Assembly (NCBI GenBank): GCA_903903945.1
Contig: CAIVAP010000279.1
Location: forward strand, 1 to 36,598
DNA: 36,598 bases
Reading direction: 5' to 3'
Source of the DNA: an uncultured bacterium
GTDB lineage: Bacteria; Zixibacteria; MSB-5A5; CAIYYT01
Below the pieces are notes generated by a model. The model was not told the DNA's origin and made no database searches. It saw only the letters and a program-made list of their open reading frames with translations. The translations under genes and the position numbers were made by a program. Positions 17,366 to 25,734 of the stretch are shown here, piece after piece. The stretch's first letter is position 1; each line of letters begins with the position of its first letter.

Positions 17366-18004
17366 ATGAGCATCTTGGGCTATATCAGAAACAGCATCAA
17401 ACGGTACTTCCTCTCCGGCATTCTGGTCATAGTTCCGCTGATCATCACCTATGTGGTCCTCAGGTTTTTCCTGTCGGCCATCGATGGTATTTTGTCGCCG
17501 TTGCTAATCAGATATCTTGGTTACGATGTACCGGGACTCGGTATCGTCATCACGATCATCATCGTTTTCGTCGCCGGTATTCTGACACGGGGGGTGCTCG
17601 GTCGAGGAGCTGTGAGTCTCTGGGAGCGCCTTCTCAATTCGTTGCCCTTGGTGCGGACAATCTATTCGGCAGCCAAGCAACTGCTGATTTCGGTCGCCGA
17701 GCCGAAAGAGAGCATGTTTCAACGTGTAGTTGTTATTCCCTATCCGCGTCTCGGCATGTACTGTTTTGCCTTTGCCGCCAACGAAGTCGCGCTTGACAGT
17801 TTCGACGTCATCGGCGATTATGTTGCTGTGTTCATACCGTCGACGCCCACTCCTTTTACCGGATTTTTGGTGATGGTCAAAAAAGACGAAGTCTATCCGA
17901 CAAATATAAGTGTAGAGGAAGCGGTCAAGTTCATCGTTTCGGGGGGGATTGTCGTACCCGAAGTGATGCTGCCGCCTCAGATTGGTCAAAACGGGGCTGT
18001 ATGA
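17366..18004 (+). CDS. DUF502 family membrane protein
   Basis: A 212-residue protein of the DUF502 family, whose function is not established. There are two membrane helices (about residues 17-38 and 56-75) and a conserved NSLPLVRTIYSAAKQLL stretch (about 91-107), followed by a soluble beta-rich domain with GDYVAVFIPSTPTPFTGFL and the VSGGIVVPE ending typical of the family. The stop overlaps the next start as ATGA, so it is probably translated together with the EIIA-CBS protein. The start ATG has only a weak AGAGA upstream. Confidence 0.85.
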   Translation: MSILGYIRNSIKRYFLSGILVIVPLIITYVVLRFFLSAIDGILSPLLIRYLGYDVPGLGIVITIIIVFVAGILTRGVLGRGAVSLWERLLNSLPLVRTIYSAAKQLLISVAEPKESMFQRVVVIPYPRLGMYCFAFAANEVALDSFDVIGDYVAVFIPSTPTPFTGFLVMVKKDEVYPTNISVEEAVKFIVSGGIVVPEVMLPPQIGQNGAV

Positions 18005-18906
18005 GACTATCAACTCTTCTCTCTGAAGAACTCGTGTTAGCCGACATGAGCGCCGGCAACAAGAACGAAGCGATCGCCACACTGCTGGCCGTCATCGGCA
18101 GGCGCTTTCCTCTCCTTGACATGGAGACGATCGCCGCCGCCATCGACGAGCGCGAGCGTGTCGAAAACACTTCCTACGGCCACGGCTACGCTTTCCCACA
18201 TGCCCGTACCGATGCCGTTGAACGCATGTACATCGCCTTCGGTGTAAGCAAGGGGGGACTCTCTGACAAGACCCCTGATGACGTGACGCTGCGCGCAGTT
18301 TGTCTAATGCTCACGCCCTCCAACATTTCGCAGTTGTACCTGCAAACGCTCTCGGCGTTTGCCCGTTTTGCGCGCGATCCGCAAAATCTTAAGAGATTGC
18401 TCGACGCCAGAGGCGTTGCCGCCGTGATTGAAGTCGTTCATCAATCGGGCGTCAATGTTGATCGCGAGTTGCTGGTAAGAGATATCATGGTTGAGAAGGT
18501 TATTAGCGTCACTACCGACAAGTCACTAAAAGAGGTCGCCAATCTTTTCTACAAACACCGTATCGGTGAAATGCCGGTGGTCGACGACCAGGACCGAGTT
18601 GTCGGGCAGATATCCAATCGCGATCTGATCAAAGCCGCCCTCTCCGACTTTGGATCGATGCTAGGCAAGTCACCTACCTCCGACGAGCTTTCCATATTAG
18701 ACGATCTGCTCAAGACTCAGGAGAAATTGACGGTCGACGAGATCATGTGGAGGGACATAGTGACAACTACCGAGGATACTCCCGTGGTACGACTGGCCAC
18801 GGCAATGCTCAACGCAAATCTACGCATGGTTCCGGTAGTACGCGACGGCAAACTGGTCGGCGTCGTCGTCATGTCGGATATCGTCTCGAAAATCATTCGA
18901 GGTTAG
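18001..18906 (+). CDS. PTS EIIA (Fru/Ntr-type) domain protein with two CBS domains
   Basis: A 301-residue cytoplasmic regulator. Residues about 1-148 are a PTS_EIIA type 2 domain with the phosphorylatable His67 in GYAFPHARTD. Residues about 158-300 hold a pair of CBS motifs: VRDIMVEKVISVTTDKSL with GEMPVVDDQDRVVGQIS, then VDEIMWRDIVTTTEDTPV with LRMVPVVRDGKLVGVVVMSD. CBS pairs usually bind adenosine nucleotides. No PTS permease is nearby, so a regulatory role is more likely than sugar uptake: His phosphorylation and nucleotide binding could control the exchanger encoded 7 bases downstream. That link is inference from gene order. No frameshift or missing motif is seen. Confidence 0.9.
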   Translation: MRLSTLLSEELVLADMSAGNKNEAIATLLAVIGRRFPLLDMETIAAAIDERERVENTSYGHGYAFPHARTDAVERMYIAFGVSKGGLSDKTPDDVTLRAVCLMLTPSNISQLYLQTLSAFARFARDPQNLKRLLDARGVAAVIEVVHQSGVNVDRELLVRDIMVEKVISVTTDKSLKEVANLFYKHRIGEMPVVDDQDRVVGQISNRDLIKAALSDFGSMLGKSPTSDELSILDDLLKTQEKLTVDEIMWRDIVTTTEDTPVVRLATAMLNANLRMVPVVRDGKLVGVVVMSDIVSKIIRG

Positions 18907-18912
18907 GCGTCA

Positions 18913-20109
18913 TTGATTAGGGATTCCCTTACGTTCGCGACTGCGGCCGCGAAAACAAAAGCGCTTGCGGCGATTTGGACTTTCCCGTCCGTCCTCTTCG
19001 CTGCGATCTGTATAGCCTGGGGCGCCGAGGCATCACAGGTACTGGTTAGTCAGGGTCTGGCGCTGGCGATTCTGGCATGGCTGCAAACCGCGCCGGAATT
19101 CTTTGTCGAGGGTACCATCGCTTGGAGCAAAGACATTACGCTGATGACGGCCAACTTCACCGGCGCCACACGTCTCTTGATCGGTTTTGGGCTGCCGCTG
19201 GTCTACTTCACGTCCTGGTTCGCACATCGCAAAGTGGGCATCAAACAGAAACTGACGATCAAACTGGAAGGCGAGGATGCTGTGCCGGTGATGGGTATGC
19301 TTCTGCCGTTTCTGTATGGTTTTGTCATCGTCCTGAAAGCGTCGCTGACAGTGTGGGATTCGGTGGTGCTGCTCATCATCTATCTCACATATCTGACCGT
19401 CCTGCAGCGCATCCCGTCTCACGGCGAGGAAAACATCGAGGAAATGGAGCGAGTGCCACGCTGGATTCTCACCCGAACACCGACGCTTCGCAATTCGCTG
19501 ATAGTCCTCTGCTTTCTGGGGGGGGGTACAATTCTCTTTTTTGTTGTACATCCGTTCGTGGAGAGCATGAAGGGATTGGCCTTCTTGCTGGGACTATCCA
19601 GCTACTTTTTCATTCAATGGGTAGCGCCATTCATGTCGGAGTTCCCTGAGTTTGTGAGCGCCTGGTACTGGGCAAGGCGTACCGGCAAAGTGCGCATGGC
19701 TTTGATGAATCCCGTTAGCTCCGCAGTTGCGGAGTTGACGCTACTGGTTGCGATCATCCCAATCGTTTATTCGATTTCGATGGGTAAGATCACGACCATC
19801 CCGTTCGATTGGATTCATCAAGAAGAGATTCTGATGACTGTCCTGCAAGCGACGCTTGGCTTTCTTCTGCTCTCCGACATGCGTCTGCGGTTTTGGGAGG
19901 CGACGTTGTTGGCTGTATTGTGGTTTGGCCAGATTATCGCACAGGTTGTCAATCCTTACCTACCGCAAATCAACCTGAAACTGTTCTTCAACGGCTTCTA
20001 TGTCATCTGGATACTGACCATGCTGGTAAATGTGGTGCGGGGGAAATACAAGCTGCGCGTGTTTGCGGAGTTTCGTCAGGTGCTACGGGATCATGTGCTC
20101 AAGTCGTAG
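18913..20109 (+). CDS. Na+/Ca2+ exchanger-like (CaCA family) membrane protein
   Basis: A 398-residue polytopic protein with two related halves that match the alpha-repeats of cation/Ca2+ exchangers. Alpha-1 lies at about residues 54-98 (WLQTAPEFFVEG, then NFTGATRLLIG) and alpha-2 at about 236-285 (MSEFPEFVSA, then MNPVSSAVAELT). Acidic residues in TAPE and FPE fit the ion site, but the usual GNxxGSN pattern is degenerate, so the transported ion cannot be read from sequence. The start is a TTG at 18913, seven bases after the previous stop and with a weak AGG; no ATG or GTG fits better. It is the last gene of the three-gene unit. Confidence 0.82.
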   Translation: MIRDSLTFATAAAKTKALAAIWTFPSVLFAAICIAWGAEASQVLVSQGLALAILAWLQTAPEFFVEGTIAWSKDITLMTANFTGATRLLIGFGLPLVYFTSWFAHRKVGIKQKLTIKLEGEDAVPVMGMLLPFLYGFVIVLKASLTVWDSVVLLIIYLTYLTVLQRIPSHGEENIEEMERVPRWILTRTPTLRNSLIVLCFLGGGTILFFVVHPFVESMKGLAFLLGLSSYFFIQWVAPFMSEFPEFVSAWYWARRTGKVRMALMNPVSSAVAELTLLVAIIPIVYSISMGKITTIPFDWIHQEEILMTVLQATLGFLLLSDMRLRFWEATLLAVLWFGQIIAQVVNPYLPQINLKLFFNGFYVIWILTMLVNVVRGKYKLRVFAEFRQVLRDHVLKS

Positions 20110-20211
20110 GTCACGAACTCAAAAATAGAGAATTCGTGGTAGACGCCGCTGAAGCGGAGTTTGCAGCCATAATCCTCGAGCCTACAGGCTGGGTGGGTTA
20201 GCGGTTTGACT
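20110..20211. other. Convergent intergenic region with small hairpins
   Basis: Three stems lie between the converging exchanger and HEAT-like genes: CACGAA/TTCGTG (20112-20117 and 20133-20138), CCGC-TGAA-GCGG (20146-20157) and AGCC-TACA-GGCT (20179-20190). None has a T-tract, so they are poor intrinsic terminators, though one could still separate the two transcripts. Confidence 0.35.
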
Positions 20212-21369
20212 CTAATTCTTCTTCAGTTCCTGTTGCTTTCTTTTCCACCACTCTTCCCAACGCTTTACTGCCGCGTCGCGGTTCACTTTGTTATCCTCCG
20301 CACTAAACTTCTGATTTTGGTCGGAGATAAGTTGCAGCGCCAAATCCGCGGATTCACGTTCAAAAACGACTTGGGATTCAAGTTGCCGGAGAAGATCCGC
20401 AACCTCCTCCTTCAAGAGTGTAACCTTTATCCCCTCAAACCACCTCTGCCAGCGCGCAATCGACTGCCGGCGTTCCTGCTCCGAAGCTCGTGAATCATAA
20501 CCAAAATCGTCATTTGTCCATCGCTCCGCTTCGGTCTTGAGAGGAGCGAAACTCGCGTCGCGGAGGGCAACATCGGAATCTGACAGCCCGGTGATCCATT
20601 TGGGGAAAGCGACAGACAAAGGTAATTCTCTCATAAGATCAGCAAGCGCAAAGGAAGCATATATGTCAAGTGGCCTATTTGCCACCAGTATTTCTGCAGC
20701 AAGCAATCGTTTGACCGTACGGAGATCTGTCGTGCCCCTTAGCCTTTCTTCTGGCCAACGCAGCTGGGAATTCGCGTATTGGAGAGCCGCAATTTCCCCA
20801 AGGGGATTGCCAAGGAAGATGGAATCGGTCAACATCCTCGCGCGATCATCATACGAATCGCTGCTGTCTACCTTGAGCAGTTCTTCGATAATTTGCACCA
20901 AAACATCAAGCGGTTGAACGTGCCCCTCGCTGAAAAGCCAGTCTGCCTTGAGGTGAGGCCATACTGCAAGACGTGCATTTCCATATAGCGTCGCCCGATC
21001 GCCGATCACCGCTTGGAAAAACAGCAAATACATCCCACTTTGGTCAATGTCAACTACACCATGATTTTCCTTTTCCGGGAAGATCACTTGCAGATGGGCA
21101 GGAAGAGTCTGCCGAAATGATCGCGTAACCGCAAAGCCGAAAGACTCAGGCTCATTGCCTTGCTGTGATCTTCTGATTTCACTAACACGACCTTCGGCAA
21201 TCGACTGACAGCGAAAGACAAGATCGACAAAACTAATACGGTATGAACTCATACCAACGCCCGAAAACCTATCGGAACTCTTGACTGGTTTCTGCTGAAC
21301 CGCAATAGACCAGGCACTTTCATAACTCACTCCTAACACTAATATAATAATCCATACTCCATTAGTCAT
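20212..21369 (-). CDS. Exported HEAT-repeat-like protein, last gene of the PAAR island
   Basis: A 385-residue protein beginning with an N-terminal signal peptide or anchor (residues 2-20, VWIIILVLGVSYESAWSIA). The middle is hydrophilic without known motifs. The C-terminal third holds FGYDSRASEQERRQSIARWQ and then RWFEG; this FGYD...W..W pattern is found in HEAT-repeat proteins of environmental bacteria. The end is Lys- and Glu-rich and probably helical. The frame is open upstream to 21729, but I start at the ATG at 21369 because that is where the signal peptide begins and because it overlaps the stop of the preceding gene by 8 bases (ATGACTAA). Possible periplasmic partner or immunity factor for the preceding HExxH protein; that is inference. 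Confidence 0.7.
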   Translation of the reverse strand: MTNGVWIIILVLGVSYESAWSIAVQQKPVKSSDRFSGVGMSSYRISFVDLVFRCQSIAEGRVSEIRRSQQGNEPESFGFAVTRSFRQTLPAHLQVIFPEKENHGVVDIDQSGMYLLFFQAVIGDRATLYGNARLAVWPHLKADWLFSEGHVQPLDVLVQIIEELLKVDSSDSYDDRARMLTDSIFLGNPLGEIAALQYANSQLRWPEERLRGTTDLRTVKRLLAAEILVANRPLDIYASFALADLMRELPLSVAFPKWITGLSDSDVALRDASFAPLKTEAERWTNDDFGYDSRASEQERRQSIARWQRWFEGIKVTLLKEEVADLLRQLESQVVFERESADLALQLISDQNQKFSAEDNKVNRDAAVKRWEEWWKRKQQELKKN

Positions 21370-22804
21370 CCCATTTATTCCGCGTTCGATGATTCTTTCC
21401 AGGGGCCCCCCAGTCCCACTTGGCTTTTGCGTGCTCTGGACTTTTCTCGGCAAGGTAGGCGGGTTGTTCAATCGGAAAATCGCCAATGTATGTCCCGTCG
21501 GCCTTTCCGCCTGGAGGAACAGCGCCCCAAGCGGTGGGCCAGTCACGCTCCGTTGCATCGTTAAGCAAGACATCACCACTTCCTGCTGAGCCCATCGTAC
21601 CAGGACCGGCGGGTGTACAAACACCGCCAGCATTAGCCACCCGCCCAGGGCCAAGGCGCCAATGGTTGTGATCCGGCTGGTTCCAGGACCAACCGTTTGC
21701 CCAACACGTACCGGGAACGATGCCGACAACAGGATCTGCTTTGGATATCTGATCTACGTGTACGCTCTCATGCAAGAAAGTGTTGTAGAAGCAATCAATG
21801 CCGGTTACAGGCCCGTGGGTTTCTGGTAAGCCAGGATCATTATCTGCCGCAGTATCATAGATGACAATGCGACGTTTGACTAGCGCGGCACCATATTTCC
21901 AATCATACATTGCTGGTGCAACGCCGAAGTTAGGATTCCCACCCCCGTAGCGACAATGTTTCATATACCCTTCTCCGATAACCTGCCGCCAGTAGTAAAA
22001 CCAATTCGGTGATGTACCACCGAGGTGTATTAACCCGTCAGGCGGATGGTTCGTAGCGTATTTAGGCCAGAAAACTTCAATAGAGGCAGTGACAGGCCCG
22101 CCACTCGAACCGTCTAATGTCAGGCTTACTGTTTTGACGCCAAAGTCGTCGTAACGCAGGGGAAGCCCTTTGAAGACGGCACTAGTGTTGATCCCCTGAC
22201 CTTTTGTCGGATCGATAGGATCAGCAATGGTCCACTTCAATTCGCTCTTTCCAACTGCGTCCATCGACCAGCGTATACGTGGTTCCGCTTCGGCTCTGGC
22301 GTCTGCGTCATCTGGTTCGACTTTGGCCCGACAATTGACAGTCAGTACACCGACATTAGCGTCGGTAAATGTAAACTCGTTGGTCGCTGATCCAGCAAAC
22401 TTCGGATCCCCCTTGGGATGATCGATAATCACTCTATAAGCAACAACTTCTATCGTATCTGTGACGTTCTGTCCCCATCCGGAATAGGTAGCTGTGACCG
22501 TGGTCACTCCAGGTTTCAGCCCGTAAACGTAGGCCGTGCCACCCGATCCGACAACATTAGCGATCGTGGCATCAGCCGATGTCCAAGTAATGCCGCCAGC
22601 ACCTTCATGGGAAACATCGGCGTGTAAGTCGACCGTCTCCTGTGCTGAAGCGGCGGGGGTTATGTAAACCAGGACGCGAGGTTTCTCGCGAATGGCAACG
22701 GAAAGCGTTGGCGTCTTTGTTGCCGATACAGTAATGCCACTGGGAAGCGTACCCTTGTTTGTGGAATCTGCTGGGCTACCTGCTTCAGTCTTATTTTCTG
22801 ACAT
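21362..22804 (-). CDS. BIG2-like domain plus HExxH metallopeptidase-like protein (cargo candidate)
   Basis: A 480-residue protein with no signal peptide. Residues about 25-125 form a bacterial Ig-like (BIG2-type) domain: LSVAIREKPRVLVYITP, WTSADATIANVVGSGG, VTTVTATYSG. A second beta-rich part follows to about 260. The C-terminal region has FLHESVHVDQ with H345-E346-x-x-H349, a zinc-metallopeptidase motif, and Trp-, His- and Gly-rich loops (NGWSWNQPDHNHWRLGPG). The third zinc ligand is not obvious. The frame starts two codons earlier at a TTG, but the ATG at 22804 has TAGG nine bases upstream. Lying in an operon headed by a PAAR gene and lacking its own export signal, it is a plausible injected effector. 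The enzyme activity is inferred from one short motif. Confidence 0.75.
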   Translation of the reverse strand: MSENKTEAGSPADSTNKGTLPSGITVSATKTPTLSVAIREKPRVLVYITPAASAQETVDLHADVSHEGAGGITWTSADATIANVVGSGGTAYVYGLKPGVTTVTATYSGWGQNVTDTIEVVAYRVIIDHPKGDPKFAGSATNEFTFTDANVGVLTVNCRAKVEPDDADARAEAEPRIRWSMDAVGKSELKWTIADPIDPTKGQGINTSAVFKGLPLRYDDFGVKTVSLTLDGSSGGPVTASIEVFWPKYATNHPPDGLIHLGGTSPNWFYYWRQVIGEGYMKHCRYGGGNPNFGVAPAMYDWKYGAALVKRRIVIYDTAADNDPGLPETHGPVTGIDCFYNTFLHESVHVDQISKADPVVGIVPGTCWANGWSWNQPDHNHWRLGPGRVANAGGVCTPAGPGTMGSAGSGDVLLNDATERDWPTAWGAVPPGGKADGTYIGDFPIEQPAYLAEKSPEHAKAKWDWGAPGKNHRTRNKWDD

Positions 22805-22855
22805 AACCAACCTATTGTTGTCCGATACGAGTCTCGGAGCTACTCCATTGTAATT

Positions 22856-22990
22856 TCAAACCGTGATCGTTAATTCGCCAGTTTGAATTCGTTGTTTAAC
22901 CTGCCCCTTCAATATTTCCTCCCTACTCCAGTCGCCTTCTGTGGGTTGATTTTCAATACCGGCACAATTCTCACACTTCAAAATGCACAT
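22856..22990 (-). CDS. Small CxxC protein (44 residues), candidate gene
   Basis: A 44-codon ORF too short for most callers. The ATG at 22990 overlaps the end of the preceding gene by 20 bases in another frame and the TGA is at 22856, leaving 51 bases to the next start. The product begins MCILKCENCAG, so it has Cys at 2, 6 and 9 with a CxxC knuckle, then an acidic and amphipathic stretch (TEGDWSREEILKGQVKQRI) and ends in a short beta-like segment (GELTITV). The composition looks protein-like and it fills most of a gap in an otherwise tight operon. There is no strong Shine-Dalgarno, so coupling to the upstream gene would be needed. With only one CxxC it might bind metal as a dimer. Confidence 0.45.
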   Translation of the reverse strand: MCILKCENCAGIENQPTEGDWSREEILKGQVKQRIQTGELTITV

Positions 22991-23864
22991 GGTTGAGATC
23001 CGGAAATTCGAGAGTTACATCGCCGGGTGGGATATTCTGCTCCTTGGCAAAGCCGTTTTCGTTAACGCTCCCTTCCCGTTTACTGCCATCAGCGAAATAA
23101 AGAATGTACCTCTCGTCTGGGATGGAGTTGCCCAAGACGTCTTTCAGTTCGATGCCTATCCAATCCCTGAACTCCAGCAATCCCGATTCCTGCTCCCTAC
23201 CGAATTCCTGCTTGTCGATTTTTACCGTAAAGAAATACTCGGGCGGGTTATACTTTCTGTCGTAGCGTTGCATTTCCTCATCGGATGGGATTTCGTCGGT
23301 GTCTTCATGATACTCGTATGCCCACTGCAATTCGATTTTCTTGTTTTCAACAGTCGCCGGTATTTCAGTGATTTTGTCGTTAGCGCCGTCGCGATCGAAT
23401 TCGTAGATGATAATCTTGACCTGGGCGGCGTCGGGCAGATTCTCCACGGATGCTTTTAGCGTCAGGACATCTCCCCGACGTGCTTCCGAAGCACTCCAGG
23501 ACATATCAGTGACTTTGATCGGTGGTACCACAGCGACGGAATTGGAGGTACCGCTGAGACCGTTCTTGGGGAGCTTGACATCGAAATAAACCATGTCGCC
23601 AAGTTTGGTGTCGGCAGGGATGGTGAACTCGCCGATGAATTTATTCGCTCTCACTTTGCCTTTGACCGTACCCAGACTTTTTCCCTTCTTGCTTTTTCCC
23701 TTGGCTTCAATAGGAGCACCTTGTCCCACAAATAGTGTCCCAATCTCAAAAGATGCTGTCTGTCCCACCGGCGCATACGATTGTTGCCATTCGGCGTAAA
23801 CCAGCGACGAGGTGAGCGTGATCTTCTCCTTGGCGTCGGTCGATTTGGTGTACTTCAGCGGCAT
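22971..23864 (-). CDS. Two-domain beta-rich protein sharing the PAAR protein's C-terminal module
   Basis: A 297-residue protein without signal peptide or membrane helix. After an N-terminal beta domain (about 1-110) with a Lys/Gly-rich loop (KGKSKKGKSLGTVKGK), residues about 115-297 align by eye with residues about 175-355 of the PAAR protein upstream. Matching pairs are GLLEFRDWIGIELKD with GLLEYKDDIEFKLKD, and PPEYFFTVKIDKQEFGREQ with SPAYYFVAKTSTLSQRS. The last 55 residues (LKD..GN.IPDERY.LYFADGSKREG) are the type of small domain commonly attached to VgrG and PAAR tip proteins. Likely a tip accessory or cargo carrier in the same machine; no enzyme motif is seen. Confidence 0.75.
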   Translation of the reverse strand: MPLKYTKSTDAKEKITLTSSLVYAEWQQSYAPVGQTASFEIGTLFVGQGAPIEAKGKSKKGKSLGTVKGKVRANKFIGEFTIPADTKLGDMVYFDVKLPKNGLSGTSNSVAVVPPIKVTDMSWSASEARRGDVLTLKASVENLPDAAQVKIIIYEFDRDGANDKITEIPATVENKKIELQWAYEYHEDTDEIPSDEEMQRYDRKYNPPEYFFTVKIDKQEFGREQESGLLEFRDWIGIELKDVLGNSIPDERYILYFADGSKREGSVNENGFAKEQNIPPGDVTLEFPDLNHVHFEV

Positions 23865-23875
23865 TGCAACACTCG

Positions 23876-24301
23876 CTATCCTTCCGGTACGAAGCTTTCG
23901 ATCATTCGGTCAACTTCAACACCGATCGTCTTGAACGATTGCTTGGAAAACGTCGCCGTGAATGTATACCCTTGCTTGCCTATAATCAGATACACGTGCT
24001 TCTTGAAGGTCACCTGCCCGGCAGAGAGAACCCATTTGTATACCCACTCATAAGCCGCGACTCCAGTCGCCAACGTCCGCTCCTCTTCCTTGAGCGTTTC
24101 AATTCCGGCGAGCGCGTCTCGCACCGGCTGAATCCGATCAAGGGCAAACTCATACAAATCGGTATCCGACAGATTGCGGTCGATCACGAGATTCAGCATA
24201 TGCCTTTCGCCGTTGACCTCTGGACCCATAAATGTGTACGCCGTCTGGTCTTCCCAATCTTCCGGGAGGTTGATTCGAAATTGATTATTATACTTCATCA
24301 T
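23876..24301 (-). CDS. DUF1795 (Eag-type) secretion chaperone
   Basis: A 141-residue protein with the alpha/beta pattern of the DUF1795 family: FRINLPEDWEDQTAYTF at the N-terminus, NLVIDRNLSDTDLYEFALDR, and TFKKHVYLIIGKQGYTFTATF before a final helix (SFKTIGVEVDRMIESFVPEG). In type VI secretion, Eag proteins of this family stabilise prePAAR effectors, binding their N-terminal membrane segments before loading. Here it is encoded 11 bases before the beta-rich protein gene and in the same operon as a PAAR gene, which supports that role. No signal peptide is present, as expected for a cytoplasmic chaperone. DcrB-like proteins share the fold but usually have a lipoprotein signal. Confidence 0.82.
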   Translation of the reverse strand: MMKYNNQFRINLPEDWEDQTAYTFMGPEVNGERHMLNLVIDRNLSDTDLYEFALDRIQPVRDALAGIETLKEEERTLATGVAAYEWVYKWVLSAGQVTFKKHVYLIIGKQGYTFTATFSKQSFKTIGVEVDRMIESFVPEG

Positions 24302-24351
24302 ACATCTTACGCCTGCTCATCATGTTTACCTCGCATGAAGACTGTAACGGT

Positions 24352-25593
24352 TCACTTCAAGCAAAGAATTCCCGACCGGCCGCCAACGTAGAGATGACCG
24401 CGTTCATCCATAATCGCCCGGCAGGTTAGCATGTCACTTTGATGCTTTGTGAAAATTGCAGTGCCCCGGGAGTCTATCTGAAGAAGCGCTGTTCCCGCGG
24501 AGACCAACACCGTATTGTCCGACAACACGGTCAAAAGAGCATTTTGCTTGGCAGTAATCAGATCGTATTTCCAGGTTGATTGGCCATTTGACACTTGATA
24601 GAGCGTATTATCGATAATCAGATAAATGTCACCATTGGGAGCGGAGGCCGGCGGTTGGCGTATCTCCCCTTGCGCCGGCAGCATCACCGCCCAATGCTGT
24701 TGCCAATCACTGCCGATATTTTTCAGTTGTAAGCCTTCTTTAATACTGTCAACCACCAGCAAGTCGCCCTGATGGTTGAGCGAGAACGCCTTGATGTTCT
24801 CGAAGTCGCGGACCTGTACATCGCTGTCCGAACTCCCTCCCATAGGAATAGCAAAAAGTTGCTTGCAGGTGGCTGCATATGACCATGAACCATCGACTGA
24901 CATCCTCACCGCCAGAGCAATCTCGTTTCTGCCGAATAACCAGACGAGTTTCTCTGCCTTCGGCAAGTAACGAACGTAGGCGAAGTGTGGCGGTATCGAG
25001 ACTTCGCCGATATTGGTTGCAGTAACCGGGAAACTATGATAGACATAGCGCACTTCATCACCCTGAAACTGCAAATACTCTAGAAAACCGGGACCGGGCA
25101 AAAACGGCAAACCAACCCGCTCCCCCTTCTTGATTTTTCCGTCGAGACCGACGGGCAGGTAGTAGCCGGCGTCATTGACGGTCGTTATCCCCTCGACGGC
25201 TACGTCGAACGCTGCCTTGTTGATTAGCTCGATGCCCCAGAGTGGTTTGCCGTCGCTGCGGCTTCTGGCTTCGAGGAATCCCTGGTAGCTAACAATCAAA
25301 ACATCGCCAACTATCGACAGGTTGGTGGGGATTCGCCCACCGGTCGCTGCCTGCTGAGTCTCTTGGCGTGGCCAGATGACCTCTCCTCGGAAACGACCAC
25401 CATAGGGAAGGCACGACGTCCCCAAAAGATCAGCGAAATGTCGGGGGTTTACAACGATTTGATCATTCATCTTTCTTCCTCCACTTGGGCATCGGCTCGC
25501 GGCAAACAGCAATGTCACGCACCCAACACCGATCAGGCCGAGCAACAATCCGACGCCAATGCATTTCCTAAAGACTCGCCTGTTCCGCTTCAT
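24352..25593 (-). CDS. Membrane-anchored PQQ/WD-like beta-propeller protein
   Basis: A 413-residue protein with an N-terminal anchor (KRNRRVFRKC followed by a hydrophobic run, residues about 11-31) and then repeated beta-blade-like units such as GDVLIVSYQGFLEARSRSDG, GDLLVVDSIKEGLQLKNIG, GDIYLIIDNTLYQVSNGQ and GHLYVGGRSGILCLK. The pattern is that of PQQ-like propellers, known as scaffolds or sensors. No cofactor-binding residues can be assigned. I start at the ATG at 25593, with AGGA ten bases upstream. The frame is open to a TTG at 25632. A third in-frame ATG at 25470 has a much stronger GGAGG seven bases upstream and would give a soluble form of 372 residues without the anchor. Confidence 0.72.
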   Translation of the reverse strand: MKRNRRVFRKCIGVGLLLGLIGVGCVTLLFAASRCPSGGRKMNDQIVVNPRHFADLLGTSCLPYGGRFRGEVIWPRQETQQAATGGRIPTNLSIVGDVLIVSYQGFLEARSRSDGKPLWGIELINKAAFDVAVEGITTVNDAGYYLPVGLDGKIKKGERVGLPFLPGPGFLEYLQFQGDEVRYVYHSFPVTATNIGEVSIPPHFAYVRYLPKAEKLVWLFGRNEIALAVRMSVDGSWSYAATCKQLFAIPMGGSSDSDVQVRDFENIKAFSLNHQGDLLVVDSIKEGLQLKNIGSDWQQHWAVMLPAQGEIRQPPASAPNGDIYLIIDNTLYQVSNGQSTWKYDLITAKQNALLTVLSDNTVLVSAGTALLQIDSRGTAIFTKHQSDMLTCRAIMDERGHLYVGGRSGILCLK

Positions 25594-25734
25594 CTCCTGA
25601 CGATCCTGATTACCAGAGACCGGCACTGGCAACTAGACCTGCGTGGTATGCCATGATTTTCGCACCATTGCAACAAATACTATCGGCCGCACACGCCAAG
25701 GTATCAGGGCAAGACGGCCTTCTTGCATAGGTCA

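Noticed and set aside
21370..21729. N-terminal extension of the HEAT-like protein up to 21729
   Set aside because: It overlaps the C-terminal half of the BIG2/HExxH gene, while a signal peptide and a coupled ATG at 21369 give a natural start.
25636..25728. 31-codon minus-strand frame beginning MQEGRLALIPW between the large effector gene and the propeller gene
   Set aside because: No ribosome binding site, little protein-like pattern, and its length is within chance expectation.
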